From contig NZ_CP042331.1 in NCBI RefSeq assembly GCF_008253865.1, positions 310,001-374,000 on the forward strand: a DNA stretch of 64,000 bases, given 5' to 3'. The notes under the pieces are model-generated. The model saw only the letters and a program-made list of their open reading frames with translations, was not told the DNA's origin and made no database searches. Origin of the DNA: Bosea sp. F3-2 (lineage in GTDB: Bacteria > Pseudomonadota > Alphaproteobacteria > Rhizobiales > Beijerinckiaceae). Shown piece after piece: positions 1 to 8,618 of the stretch. Position 1 is the stretch's first letter; each line of letters opens with the position of its first letter. The position numbers and the translations under genes were made by a program.

Positions 1-125
1 GTGGTGTCCAGCCGGGTGCGCCAGACCGTGCTGCGGTAGATTTCGCCGCGATAGAGATGCGAGAGCGCCCCAAGCTCAGCGCCAGTGAGTTCCCGACGCT
101 GCTGGGCCGTTTCAGCTTCGGCCAT
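1..125 (-). CDS. DUF2270 family membrane protein, N-terminal fragment
   Basis: Reading leftwards from the ATG at 125 gives 41 codons without a stop before the window ends. The peptide contains LTGAELGALSHLYRGE followed by IYRSTVWRTRLDTT. From memory this matches the cytoplasmic N-terminus of DUF2270 proteins, predicted inner-membrane proteins of unknown function found in alphaproteobacteria. The transmembrane part would lie outside the window. The gene is divergent from the toxin-antitoxin pair. The stretch 126-351 between them holds no gene I can support. Confidence 0.6.
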   Translation of the reverse strand, partial: MAEAETAQQRRELTGAELGALSHLYRGEIYRSTVWRTRLDT

Positions 126-351
126 GGCGCCCTCCCCACAGTCGATCCGGCCGCAGCGGGATCGGTTGCATTCTATCCCATCGAGTGCTGCATTTCGCGA
201 CTCTCTTCCGAGCGACGGGCATGCCCGCACCGGGGGAGGTTGGGTGGGAGCAGTAAGGCTCGGCGCTACCCTGGAGGAAAGGCGAGCCCTGCTTTCCGGC
301 CCCTCACGCGAGCTGGCAGGGCTGGGGTTGCTGTAACCGCAGATTGCCGGA

Positions 352-380
352 GATACCCAATTTTGGTACTATTTGGTATC
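352..380 (+). promoter_or_regulatory. putative ParD autoregulation operator
   Basis: GATACCCAA (352-360) and TTTGGTATC (372-380) form an inverted repeat with one mismatch. TTTGGTA is also repeated directly at 362-368 and 372-378. The site ends immediately before the GGAGG ribosome-binding site (381-385) of the antitoxin gene. ParD-type antitoxins normally bind such palindromes to repress their own operon. The repeats are visible; the binding is inferred. Confidence 0.5.
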
Positions 381-394
381 GGAGGGTTTCGCGA

Positions 395-637
395 ATGGCC
401 AAGAATACGTCGATCTCGCTCGGAGATCATTTCAGCACCTTCGTCGGCCAACAGGTCAAAAGCGGTCGCTACGGCTCGGCGAGCGATGTCGTGCGTGCGG
501 GGCTGCGGCTGCTTGAGGAGCATGAGGCGCGCGTCCAGACGCTGCGAGACGCTTTGGTAGCCGGAGAAGAATCGGGCGAGCCCGCACCGTTCGACAACGA
601 CGCCTTCCTGAGACGAATGCGCGAACGGCATGGTTGA
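395..637 (+). CDS. type II antitoxin, ParD/CopG family
   Basis: An 80-residue protein. It begins MAKNTSISLGDHF and continues with a ribbon-helix-helix DNA-binding fold typical of ParD: a strand around residues 3-8, then helices containing GRYGSASDVVRAGLRLLEE. The acidic C-terminal third would be the part that wraps the toxin. The ATG at 395 is chosen because GGAGG (381-385) precedes it at a good distance; an in-frame start at 344 has no such site. Its last 8 bases overlap the toxin gene, so the two are translationally coupled. The antitoxin should neutralise the toxin and repress the operon through the palindrome upstream. Confidence 0.85.
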   Translation: MAKNTSISLGDHFSTFVGQQVKSGRYGSASDVVRAGLRLLEEHEARVQTLRDALVAGEESGEPAPFDNDAFLRRMRERHG

Positions 638-923
638 AGGGCACTATCGGCTTTCGCCGCTCGCCCTTGCCGATCTTGAGGTGATCTGGTCCTGGGCGGC
701 CCGGCGCTGGTCAGTCGAACAGGCCGAAAGCTATCACGCCGCTCTCGTTGCTGCCTTCGAGGGGCTGGCACGTGGTGCCAAGAAGGGGCGGCCGGTCGAT
801 ATTCGCACCGGCTACTGCAAGTACGCGGTCGGCGCGCACCTTGTCTCTTATCGTCAGTCATCCGCCGGGATCGACGTCATCCGCATTCTGCACCAGCGGA
901 TGGATGTCGATCGGCATCTCTGA
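630..923 (+). CDS. type II toxin, ParE/RelE superfamily
   Basis: A 97-residue protein with the compact RelE/ParE fold signature: YRLSPLALADLEVIW at the start, a central helix pair (EQAESYHAALVAAFEGLA), and a C-terminal strand region with LVSYRQ and IDVIRILHQRMDVDRHL. The ending ILHxRMDxxRHL is characteristic of ParE toxins, which poison DNA gyrase; RelE-type mRNA cleavage is less likely. It overlaps the antitoxin gene by 8 bases. It ends 26 bp before the convergent panC stop. Confidence 0.87.
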   Translation: MVEGHYRLSPLALADLEVIWSWAARRWSVEQAESYHAALVAAFEGLARGAKKGRPVDIRTGYCKYAVGAHLVSYRQSSAGIDVIRILHQRMDVDRHL

Positions 924-949
924 GCGCGTCAGGCTGCAGTCCCCCGGGG

Positions 950-1831
950 TCACACTGGGATATTGTCGATCAGCCGCGTGCCGCCGAGCCTTGCCGCGAT
1001 CAGCAGCCTGACCGGCCCGTCCGCCAGCCCGGTGATCGGCGCCAGCGTCTCGGCGTGGCGCGCTTCGAGATAGTCGAGCTCGAAGCCGGCGGTGATGATC
1101 TCGTTCTGGGCGGCGGCGACAGCCTGGAACAGCGGATCCTCGTTGCGGATGCGCGCGGCGAGGTCCTGCATCACGCGGTGGAGGATCGGCGCCAGCGCGC
1201 GGTGCTCGGGAGAGAGGTAGCGGTTGCGCGAGGACATGGCGAGGCCGTCCACCTCTCGGATCGTTGCCAGCGGCACGACGTGGATGCCGAGGTCGAGATC
1301 ACCAGCCATGCGGGTGACGACCTTGAGCTGCTGATAGTCCTTTTCACCGAAGACAGCGCAATCGGCGCGGGACTGGGTGAAAAGCTTGCAGCAAACCGTC
1401 GCCACGCCCTCGAAATGCGTCGGGCGGAAGCGGTCTTCCAGCCCGACAGCGGCCGGACCAAGCAACAGCACCCGGGTGGCGAAGCCCGCCGGATACATCT
1501 CCTCGACCGAGGGGAAGAAGACGGCATCCGCGCCGGCAGCGACGAGCTTGGCGCAGTCGTCGTCGAAGGTGCGCGGATACTTCTTGAAATCCTCGTGCGG
1601 CGCGAACTGGGTCGGGTTGACGAAGATCGAGACGATGACGCGCCTCGCATGACGCTGGCCTTCCGTGACCAGGGCGATATGGCCTTCATGCAAAGCGCCC
1701 ATGGTCGGCACCAATGCGACCTTCTCGCCGGCTGCGTGCCAGCCGGCCACGGCCTTGCGCATCGCGGCGACCGTTTCGAAAACCGTGATCCCAGCCAATC
1801 TCGCATCCTCCGTTTGCCGGACGGGTAGCAA
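950..1831 (-). CDS. panC: pantothenate synthetase (pantoate--beta-alanine ligase)
   Basis: A 293-residue cytosolic enzyme. It condenses pantoate with beta-alanine, using ATP through a pantoyl-adenylate intermediate, in the last step of pantothenate (coenzyme A precursor) synthesis. The nucleotidyltransferase HIGH-like motif is seen in MGALHEGHIAL near residue 45, followed by the conserved SIFVNPTQF block. The KMSKS-equivalent is LAMSSRNRYL in the C-terminal half, and FGEKDYQQL is also present. Length matches the family. panB is not adjacent. The start may lie a few codons further in, since the first dozen residues are not conserved. Confidence 0.96.
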   Translation of the reverse strand: MLPVRQTEDARLAGITVFETVAAMRKAVAGWHAAGEKVALVPTMGALHEGHIALVTEGQRHARRVIVSIFVNPTQFAPHEDFKKYPRTFDDDCAKLVAAGADAVFFPSVEEMYPAGFATRVLLLGPAAVGLEDRFRPTHFEGVATVCCKLFTQSRADCAVFGEKDYQQLKVVTRMAGDLDLGIHVVPLATIREVDGLAMSSRNRYLSPEHRALAPILHRVMQDLAARIRNEDPLFQAVAAAQNEIITAGFELDYLEARHAETLAPITGLADGPVRLLIAARLGGTRLIDNIPV

Positions 1832-1892
1832 ATGTGACTGCGATGGCCAATATCAGAACCAACGGGAACGATTCCGTTGGATCGATGGGTTG

Positions 1893-2633
1893 ATGAGCGA
1901 CAAGAACGATCGCGCTGTCGGCAAGGCCGCCGCGACCACGCCGACAGGGCATTCGCAGCCAGGGGAAATCGACCGCTTCCTTGGAGCGGCGAAGCGGCTG
2001 GCGCCGCTGGCGGCAGGCCAGGCCGGACGGCTGGTTTTCGCGCTCGACGCCACGATGAGTCGCCAGCCGACCTGGGATCTGGCCTGTTCGCTGCAGGCGC
2101 GGATGTTCGAGGTCACCGGGCAGAGCGGGGGGCTCGCGGTCCAGCTCGTCTATTTCCGCGGCATCGGCGAATGCCGCGCCTCGGGCTGGATCGGCGAACC
2201 CGAGCGGCTGACCGGGCTGATGAGCCGGATTGCCTGCGAGGGTGGGCAGACGCAGATCGCCCGCGTGCTGCGCCATGTGCGCGACGAGGCTGCGAGCGTA
2301 CCGCTGCGCGCTTTCGTCTTTGTCGGCGACGCCATGGAGGAGGATGTCGATACGCTGGCGGCCTTGGCGGGGGAGCTCGGCCTGCGCGGCATCCGCGGCT
2401 TCGTCTTCCAGGAGGGATTTGACCCTGCCGCGAGCGCGGCCTTCGCGACGATCGCGCGGCTGACGGGCGGGGCGCATGCGCGCTTCGACGTGACGGCTCC
2501 TGCCTCGCTGCTGGAGCTGCTGCGGGGGGCGGCGGCTTATGCCGCCGGCGGGCGCGAGGCGATGCTGCGGCTCGCCGGATCGAGCCCGGCGGTGAAGGGC
2601 CTGCTCGCGGCCATGGACGGAGGGCGCAAGTGA
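1893..2633 (+). CDS. VWA-domain protein of unknown function
   Basis: A 246-residue protein with a von Willebrand factor A-like fold. LVFALDATMSRQ carries a MIDAS-like DxTxS metal site, and the strand AFVFVGDAMEEDVD plus GGAHARFD fit later parts of the domain. There is no signal peptide or membrane span, so it is probably cytosolic. The ATG at 1893 is chosen because the upstream in-frame sequence antisense to panC is not protein-like. Its stop overlaps the GTG start of the J-domain gene by 4 bases, so the two are almost certainly co-translated. The VWA protein may be a scaffold or partner for that membrane J-protein. The precise role is unknown. Confidence 0.8.
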   Translation: MSDKNDRAVGKAAATTPTGHSQPGEIDRFLGAAKRLAPLAAGQAGRLVFALDATMSRQPTWDLACSLQARMFEVTGQSGGLAVQLVYFRGIGECRASGWIGEPERLTGLMSRIACEGGQTQIARVLRHVRDEAASVPLRAFVFVGDAMEEDVDTLAALAGELGLRGIRGFVFQEGFDPAASAAFATIARLTGGAHARFDVTAPASLLELLRGAAAYAAGGREAMLRLAGSSPAVKGLLAAMDGGRK

Positions 2634-3349
2634 GCCTGCTCTACGGCGTTGCCGTCCTGATCCTGATCTGGTGGCTGGCGAAGCTCTTCGCCGGGACCAA
2701 TCCGAAGGTGCTGGCGCGGCTGATGAAGACGGTCGGCGGCGTCGCCTCGCTCGGCGTCGCCGGACTCCTGATGGTGCGCGGCCGCCTGGACATGGCGATC
2801 TTCCTCGGTGGCATCGGCGCCTGGCTCCTCGGCTGGAGCGCGACCGGGCCGGGCGGTATCCGCTTTCCCTGGGCCGATCGCTCCGGGCCGGCGCCGGGCG
2901 CGACCTCGAAGGTCGGTTCGACGCTGCTGGAGATGGAGCTCGACCATGACAGCGGCGCGATGAGCGGCAGCGTCAAGGCGGGCGCCTTTGCCGGCCGGCC
3001 GCTCGACAGCCTGACGATGAGCGAGCTCAGCGCGCTGATGCGCGAATGCCTGGCGCGCGATCCCGATGGGGCGCGTCTGCTAGAGGCATATCTCGACCGC
3101 CGGTCGCCCGGCTGGCGTGAAGACGCTCAGCGTGATGGCGACACGCGGCAAGGCGGCACGCCGGGCACGGGCGCGATGACGCAGCAGGAGGCCTACGAGA
3201 TCCTGGGGCTTCAACCGGGGGCGAGCGAGGAGGCGGTCCGCGAAGCCCACCGGGCTTTGATGAAGCGCATCCACCCGGACGCCGGGGGCACCAGCGGCCT
3301 TGCCGCTCGCGTCAACCAGGCCAAGGACGTCCTTGTGAAGCAGCGATAG
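2630..3349 (+). CDS. membrane-anchored J-domain (DnaJ-like) co-chaperone
   Basis: A 239-residue protein starting at GTG 2630 inside the stop of the VWA gene (GTGA overlap). Two hydrophobic segments lie near residues 2-20 (LLYGVAVLILIWWLAKLF) and 35-70. The C-terminal 60 residues form a J-domain: EAYEILGLQPGASEEAVREA, then the HPD signature in KRIHPDAGG, and an asparagine-containing last helix. Such proteins resemble TIM14/DjlA-type tethered co-chaperones that stimulate an Hsp70 ATPase at the membrane. The client is unknown. The J-domain call is firm. Confidence 0.85.
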   Translation: MSLLYGVAVLILIWWLAKLFAGTNPKVLARLMKTVGGVASLGVAGLLMVRGRLDMAIFLGGIGAWLLGWSATGPGGIRFPWADRSGPAPGATSKVGSTLLEMELDHDSGAMSGSVKAGAFAGRPLDSLTMSELSALMRECLARDPDGARLLEAYLDRRSPGWREDAQRDGDTRQGGTPGTGAMTQQEAYEILGLQPGASEEAVREAHRALMKRIHPDAGGTSGLAARVNQAKDVLVKQR

Positions 3350-3405
3350 CGCGGGGTTCGGGGAGTGCGTCTGCGACATGGCGTGAACTCCTTTCCCTGA
3401 ACCGA

Positions 3406-5073
3406 TCAGCTACGGGTGGCGAAGCAGGAGAAGCCGCCGCGCTTCAGCTGCGCGCAGGCATTCTGCGCGTCCTTCGGATCGTCGAAGCCGGCGAAGCGGG
3501 CGCGGAAGAGGGTGGAACCGCCCTTCTCGACCTTTTCGGTGAAGGCCGAGGCGCTGGCGAGCGAGCCGGAGGCCTTGGCACGGGCGCGGGCCAGGATTTC
3601 CTTGGCCTTGCCCTCGTCATCGGTGGCACCGAGCTGGATCACCCACTTGCCGGAGGCCACGACCGCGGCCTGATGGGACATGGCGGGAACGGGCTCAGGA
3701 GCCTGCGCCTTCGCCGGGGCGGCTTCCGCCTTGCGGGCGACGCTGGCGGCAGGCGCCTCGGCCTTGGCCTCGGCGACCTTCACCGGCTCGGCGACGGGTT
3801 CCGGCGCCTTGGCGATCGAGGAGGTGACGTCGACATTCGCCGGCGGGCGCAGAACCTTGGCGTCGGCCGGCTGGGCGCCGATCGACCAGCGCATGGCGGA
3901 CGGCGTCGTGGTGGCCGTCACCGGGCGCATGCCGGAGACCTGGATCTGTTGGCCGGCGACGGCGACCGGGCGCGGAGGGGCGATCGGGGTCGTCGTCGGC
4001 ATCGGGGCATAGGCGCGGGCGGCGGCCGGAAGCGGCTGCTGCTCTTCGACCTGCTGGGGCTGCTGGCGCGGGCGCGGAACCGGGATCGGTGCCGGCTCGG
4101 CGGCGGCCTGCTGGGCGGCGCGCGGGCGTTCCTCGAAGCGCGGACGCTCCTCGGGCTCGGGCGCTTCGGCGACCATCACGGAGGAACGGCCGCTGGTCGC
4201 GGCGCGCGGCAGATTGGCCAGCACGAGATCGGTCATGATCTTGTCGCGCGAGGCGCCGGAGCGGCCGCCGAGCACGACCGAGACGACGTGCCGGCCTTCC
4301 GACTTGGCCGAGGTCATCAGGTTGAAGCCGGAGGCGCGGGTGTAGCCGGTCTTGATGCCGTCGACGCCCTCGACCTTGCCGAGCAGGCGGTTATGGCCAC
4401 GGATGGTGCGGCTGCCGTACTGGAAGGCCCGCGTCGAGAAGAGCGGGTAGTATTTCGGGAAGCGCTCCTGGATGGCGCGGGCGAGGATGGTGAGGTCGCG
4501 CGCGGTCGTCAGGTTCGGTGGGGAATGCGGCAGGCCATGCGGGTTGTAGAACCGCGTCGAGCTCATGCCGAGCGAGCGCGCCCTACGCGTCATCTGCTCG
4601 GCGAAAGCCTCTTCGGAGCCGGCGATGTTCTCGGCGACGACGACGGAGGAGTCGTTGGCCGAGAGCGTGATCATGCTCTTGATCGCGTCCTCGACCGCGA
4701 TGGTCGAGCCGGCGCGCAGGCCGAGCTTGGTCGGCGGCTGCGAGGCCGCGTAGGACGAGACCTTGAGCTCGGAATCCATCGAGAAGCGGCCGCGCTCCAT
4801 CTGCTCGAACAGCATGTAGAGCGTCATGACCTTGGTGAGGGACGCCGGGATGCGCGCGGCATCCTCGTTGACCGCGTGCAGCGTGCGGCCAGTCCTGGCA
4901 TCGACGACCACCGCGGCATAGGGCGGCGTGTAGCCGCCGCCTGCCGCATGATGCCGGCGCTTGCGCGCCTCGGCGGGGGAGGAGGCCATCGTGGCCGCGA
5001 CTGCGGCGATGCCGATCAGCCCGACAACGGCCCGCAGACGCGGCCGCTGAAACACAACGCAACCCAGAACCAT
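3406..5073 (-). CDS. dacF: D-alanyl-D-alanine carboxypeptidase (DacF/PBP5-like) with C-terminal SPOR domain
   Basis: A 555-residue exported serine peptidase that trims the terminal D-Ala from peptidoglycan pentapeptides. A signal peptide spans about residues 10-36. The catalytic triad of motifs is complete: SxxK at S78-K81 (ASLTK), SxN at S138-N140 (SAN), and KTG at 241-243 (GIKTGYT). A proline/alanine-rich linker of roughly 180 residues follows. The last 80 residues form a SPOR domain (WVIQLGATDDEGKAKEIL through GGFSCFA), which binds denuded glycan at division sites. Fusion of a carboxypeptidase to SPOR is common in Hyphomicrobiales. It is divergent from the phasin gene. Confidence 0.95.
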   Translation of the reverse strand: MVLGCVVFQRPRLRAVVGLIGIAAVAATMASSPAEARKRRHHAAGGGYTPPYAAVVVDARTGRTLHAVNEDAARIPASLTKVMTLYMLFEQMERGRFSMDSELKVSSYAASQPPTKLGLRAGSTIAVEDAIKSMITLSANDSSVVVAENIAGSEEAFAEQMTRRARSLGMSSTRFYNPHGLPHSPPNLTTARDLTILARAIQERFPKYYPLFSTRAFQYGSRTIRGHNRLLGKVEGVDGIKTGYTRASGFNLMTSAKSEGRHVVSVVLGGRSGASRDKIMTDLVLANLPRAATSGRSSVMVAEAPEPEERPRFEERPRAAQQAAAEPAPIPVPRPRQQPQQVEEQQPLPAAARAYAPMPTTTPIAPPRPVAVAGQQIQVSGMRPVTATTTPSAMRWSIGAQPADAKVLRPPANVDVTSSIAKAPEPVAEPVKVAEAKAEAPAASVARKAEAAPAKAQAPEPVPAMSHQAAVVASGKWVIQLGATDDEGKAKEILARARAKASGSLASASAFTEKVEKGGSTLFRARFAGFDDPKDAQNACAQLKRGGFSCFATRS

Positions 5074-5213
5074 GAACTCGCCTCGAACTCACTGTCGCTC
5101 CGTCCTGCGCTCATTTTTCGTGGCACGCAGGACACAGTGGAGGCAGGTTAGGAGGATGCGGTTACGGAGCCGTTAAAACTTGAACGGTTGCGATCGGAAC
5201 GATCTGCGTTTGG

Positions 5214-5259
5214 TGCAATGCAGCGTCCTATTGACTTTCATGTTGCAATGCACAATATA
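5214..5259 (+). promoter_or_regulatory. phasin promoter with two TGCAATGCA boxes (putative PhaR operator)
   Basis: TTGACT (5231-5236) and AATATA (5254-5259) are separated by 17 bp, a good sigma-70-like promoter. Two identical TGCAATGCA palindromes lie at 5214-5222 and 5244-5252, exactly 30 bp apart. One is just upstream of the -35 element and one is in the spacer. Known PhaR repressors of alphaproteobacteria bind TGC-N3-GCA type sites at phasin promoters and release when polyhydroxyalkanoate appears. The sites are seen; PhaR control is inferred. Confidence 0.65.
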
Positions 5260-5366
5260 CAGGCAGTCCCCGGTGGTGATCACTTCATACGACCTTGGGG
5301 CGACACAACGGGCCGCTCTGGCCCATTCACTCTGAGGCGGCACCCAGGGTGCCAGGGAGACGACCC

Positions 5367-5714
5367 ATGATCCAGCAGTTCGAGACCATCCAGAAGGCTT
5401 CCAAAGAGAACGTCGACGCCGCTCTGAAGGCTTTCGGCGTTACCTCCAAGGGCGTGCAGACGATTGCCGTCGAGGCGACCGACTACGCCAAGAAGTCGTT
5501 CGAGGCTGGCACCGCCACGCTCGAGAAGCTCGCTGGCGTGAAGACCTTCGACAAGGCTCTCGAGATCCAGGCCGACTACATCAAGACCTCCTTCGAGGGC
5601 GCTGTCGCCCAGCTCACCAAGATGGGCGAGCTCTACACCGCTCTCGCCAAGGACGCCTACAAGCCGTTCGAGGGCATCGTTTCCAAGGTCGTTCCGGCTG
5701 CGCCGAAGGCCTGA
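5367..5714 (+). CDS. phasin, polyhydroxyalkanoate granule-associated protein
   Basis: A 115-residue, almost entirely helical amphipathic protein (MIQQFETIQKASKENVDAAL...). The YAKKSFEAGTATLEKLAGVK block and a repeat-like ADYIKTSFEGAVAQLTKMGE segment match the phasin_2 family, which coats PHA granules and may also act as a chaperone. The ATG at 5367 has AGGGAGA about 8 bp upstream. Codon use is strongly biased to frequent codons, suggesting high expression. A strong intrinsic terminator follows at 5772, so it is probably monocistronic. No PHA synthase gene is in the window. Confidence 0.92.
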   Translation: MIQQFETIQKASKENVDAALKAFGVTSKGVQTIAVEATDYAKKSFEAGTATLEKLAGVKTFDKALEIQADYIKTSFEGAVAQLTKMGELYTALAKDAYKPFEGIVSKVVPAAPKA

Positions 5715-5771
5715 TGCCGGCGGGCCGCCGAAAGGTGGCCTGATCCCAAGTGAGTTTGAGTTGCGTATGAA

Positions 5772-5795
5772 GCCCGGTCTCGCGACCGGGCTTTT
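5772..5795 (+). terminator. rho-independent terminator of the phasin gene
   Basis: GCCCGGTC (5772-5779), loop TCGC, GACCGGGC (5784-5791), then TTTT. The 8-bp perfect stem ends 58-77 bp after the phasin stop. Confidence 0.88.
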
Positions 5796-6106
5796 GCGTT
5801 TGGGGCGAGCGACGAGCCCCAACTCGGCGAATGTCCGGGAGGGGTGGAGGCTGTCGTCTAATCGCAGCTCGAAGATCAAGCCTTTTTTGCGGACTGGGAT
5901 GTCGCTTGCCGGGAGCACGGTCGTCTTCGCGGTCGACATGAAGTCGCCGCATGATGGGGCTTCGCGGGGCGAACCTTCCAATGTGTGGAGCGCAGGCGGC
6001 GAGCATGGCTCGACACTGCAACAGCCTCGGCGGAATGGTTCGGCCTACGTCCCGGCCGGGACGTCTCAGAGCGCCTTCAGGATTGGCGCAAACGAGCCTG
6101 GACGCG
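5796..6106. other. non-coding stretch between phasin terminator and IS110 transposase
   Basis: No convincing gene on either strand. Open frames here lack family resemblance and run across the phasin terminator. The right-hand part probably includes the downstream end of the IS110-type element, whose exact boundary I cannot place because such elements usually lack clear inverted repeats. Confidence 0.5.
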
Positions 6107-7123
6107 TCAGGCGGCGGTTCGGTTGAATGGCTCGCCGGACTTCAACATGGCGTGCATGATCACGGCCAGCTTGCGCGCGACTGCGACGGCCGCGCGCTTG
6201 AAGCCCAGCTTTTCACGCAGCTTCAAGCCCCAGCTACGTAGGGCGCTATCAGCCTGCGCCCGCGTCAGGATGACGGTTGCGGCCTCGTAGAGCAGGCCTC
6301 GGATATGGGCATCGCCGCGCCTCGAGATGTGGCCGTCATAATCGACCTCTCCGGATTGGTAGCGCCGGGTCGTCAGGCCAAGCCATGCTCCCACGGAGCG
6401 GGATTTGGAGAAGTTGGCCGGATCTTCGATGGCGGTGGCGAAGGAGGTTGCCGTGACCGCGCCCACCCCGGGGATCGACATGAGAAGCTGACAGGCCTGG
6501 CTTTGTCGTGCGGCGCTCAGGAGCTGGCGCCCGAGCTCGGCTGCCCGCAGGCGTAGGCCGCGCCACGCTTCCAGAATCGGGAGGATGACGCGCGCAAGCT
6601 CCTCCTTGCCGGCGAGCAGCCGCCGAACATGCTCCTCGAACTTGCCGCCCTTGCTTGATGGGACCAGCAGCCCGAATGTCTTCATCAGACCACGGATCTG
6701 GTTTGAGAGCTCGGTGCTGATCCGGACCAGCTTGGTGCGCGCTGCGACCAAGGTCCGCATCAGCATGCTGTCATAGCCCTTCACCCGGACCTCGCGAAAG
6801 AAGCCGACCTCGGCCAGATGCGCCAGGCCGTCGGCATCGTTCGCATCTGTTTTGTTTGGAGCCATGTCGAGCGCCGCCTTGGCATGCCGCGCGTCGATGC
6901 AGATCGCCGGAAGGCCTTCTGCCGTCAGCGCATGGTAAAACCACACCGACAACGGACCGGTCTCGAATACGACCCGCTCAACTTCGGGCGCCCGCTGACG
7001 GATCACCTCAGCGAGAAGTCTCGGATCCGACGGGCACTTGCCGCGCCAAATCCGCTTGCCTGCCCGCCGCACGGATACTGCCGTCTCTTTCAACGATACG
7101 TCGAGACCGATATACTCGCCCAT
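6107..7123 (-). CDS. IS110-family transposase (DEDD recombinase)
   Basis: A 338-residue protein starting MGEYIGLDVS at 7123, with GGAGAACAACC just upstream. The RuvC-like DEDD domain shows D8 in GLDVS, the glutamate in VVFETG, and the aspartates in NKTDANDADGLA. The C-terminal Transposase_20 domain contains LMSIPGVGAVTATSFATAI and ends with the HAMLKSGEPF block. The length is normal and no disruption is visible, so the gene may be active. Relatives of IS110 use a bridge RNA from the element's non-coding end to pair donor and target. It lies next to a decayed IS1182-like gene, marking an insertion hotspot. Confidence 0.93.
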   Translation of the reverse strand: MGEYIGLDVSLKETAVSVRRAGKRIWRGKCPSDPRLLAEVIRQRAPEVERVVFETGPLSVWFYHALTAEGLPAICIDARHAKAALDMAPNKTDANDADGLAHLAEVGFFREVRVKGYDSMLMRTLVAARTKLVRISTELSNQIRGLMKTFGLLVPSSKGGKFEEHVRRLLAGKEELARVILPILEAWRGLRLRAAELGRQLLSAARQSQACQLLMSIPGVGAVTATSFATAIEDPANFSKSRSVGAWLGLTTRRYQSGEVDYDGHISRRGDAHIRGLLYEAATVILTRAQADSALRSWGLKLREKLGFKRAAVAVARKLAVIMHAMLKSGEPFNRTAA

Positions 7124-7308
7124 GGTTGTTCTCCATTCGATGCTTGGGCCCGGCCGCAAGTCGAGAGCCCGTTCGTTCATCTTATCGGGGAACAACCACC
7201 CATTCGAACGGCCAGTAGAGGCCCGGAGGCGCCGCGCTCCCGCGATTACCCCATGTGTGGAAACGGCGTTCTGCGTGAAGTTTGGTGAGGCGCCGGCAGT
7301 CTTGAGGG
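7124..7308 (-). other. upstream non-coding end of the IS110 element, candidate bridge-RNA region
   Basis: The 185 bp between the transposase start and the IS1182-like remnant contain no gene. GGTTGTTC (7124-7131) and GAACAACC (7190-7197) form an 8-bp inverted repeat. CCATTCGA is repeated directly at 7133-7140 and 7200-7207. In IS110-group elements the bridge RNA is encoded in the non-coding end upstream of the transposase. Structure is seen; RNA function is inference only. The outer element end has not been located. Confidence 0.35.
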
Positions 7309-8618
7309 TCAGGCTGTCATCGCTTTCATCAACGCCGGAGCGCCGAGGATGGCGATGACCCGCTTGAGATTATGGGCCAGGACATGGAGGCTGATCTCGG
7401 TTCCGACATTCGGCAGTCGGCGGGTGAGGAAGTGACTTCGGCCCATCCAGTCCTTGATGGTGCCGAAGACGTGCTCGACCGTGCGTCTTCGGATCCGCAT
7501 GGCGTCGGGCATATGGTCGAGCCGGTGCTGCATGGCTTCGATCACCGCCTCATGCTCCCAGCGCTTGATGCGGCGCTGCTTGCCGGTGGTGCATTGGTCC
7601 TTGACGCGGCAGGCGCCGCAGCCGTCAGCCCAGTAGGTGTGGAGCGTCATCTCCTTCTCGACCGACGAGAAGCGCCATGTGAGCGTCTCGCCGGCAGGAC
7701 ATCGATAGGTGTCGCTCGCAGTATCGTAGGTGAAGTCCTGCTTGCCCCAGCGTCCGTCGGCCTTGGCCCCTGATGTCAGGGGCTTGGGGACGATGGCGTT
7801 GATGCCGATCTCGTCGCAGGCCAGCACCTCCGCGCCCGCGAAGTAGCCACGATCGGCCAGCACGGTCAGCGCCTCGGTTGCCGCGGCGTCTTTCGCCTGG
7901 CGTCCCATATTCGCCAGTTGGCTTCGGTCGTGGCCGACATTGGTGACCTCGTGAGCCACGATCAGATGATGTTTGGCGTCGACCGCCGCTTGAACGTTAT
8001 AGCCGACGAGGCCGGTGCCCTTGCCGTTGGTGGCCATGGCGCGGGCGTCGGGGTCGGTCAGCGAGATTTGACGATCGGGCGCCACCGCGACGACGCGGTC
8101 CATCGCCTGAAGCTCCCGCATCTGCTGGCGCAGGCGATCGAGCCGCTCCTTGAGGCGGACGGTGCGCATCTGCGCCAGCTCACCTGCCGATCGACCGTAT
8201 CGAGCATCGACAGATAGCGCGCGATGCTTGCCTCCACCTGCTCCATCCGGCGGCGGATCGCGCCGGGCGTGAAGTTCCTGTCGCGCGTGTTGACGGCCTT
8301 GAACCGACTCCCGTCCACGGCAACCGTGCCGCCCGCCAAGAGGCCAAGCTGGCGGCACAACACGACGAACTGCGCGCAGGCGGCCCGGATCGCATCCCCA
8401 TTGTCGCGGCGAAAGTCGGCGATCGTCTTGAAGTCGGGGGCCAGTTTGCCCGTCAGCCACATCACCTCGACGTTGCGGCCGGCCTCGCGCTCCAGCCGGC
8501 GGCTCGACTGAACCTGGTTGAGGTAGCCGTAGAGGTACAGCTTGAGCAGCGTCGCAGCATGGTATCCAGGCCGCCCCGTCGCGGCCGGGCCGGCTCTGCG
8601 TTGGGTGGGAGCGGTCAT
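7309..8618 (-). pseudogene. IS1182-like DDE transposase remnant (5'-truncated and frameshifted)
   Basis: Two frames on the minus strand together give one IS1182-type transposase. The N-terminal part (8618 to about 8190) reads GRPGYHAATLLKLYLYGYLN, VQSSRRLEREAGRNVEVMWL and APDFKTIADFRRDNG. Near 8185-8190 the frame changes, and the rest (GELAQMRTVRLKERL..., IRRRTVEHVFGTIKDWMG..., down to 7309) continues in another frame. Family members carry about 50 more residues before GRPxYH, which are missing here. Truncation plus frameshift make the gene non-functional. A programmed frameshift is unlikely since no slippery heptamer is seen. Confidence 0.85.

Noticed and set aside
3673..5151. A 492-residue open frame antisense to dacF
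   Set aside because: Glycine/arginine-rich translation with no family match; it mirrors a clearly coding dacF with all catalytic motifs.
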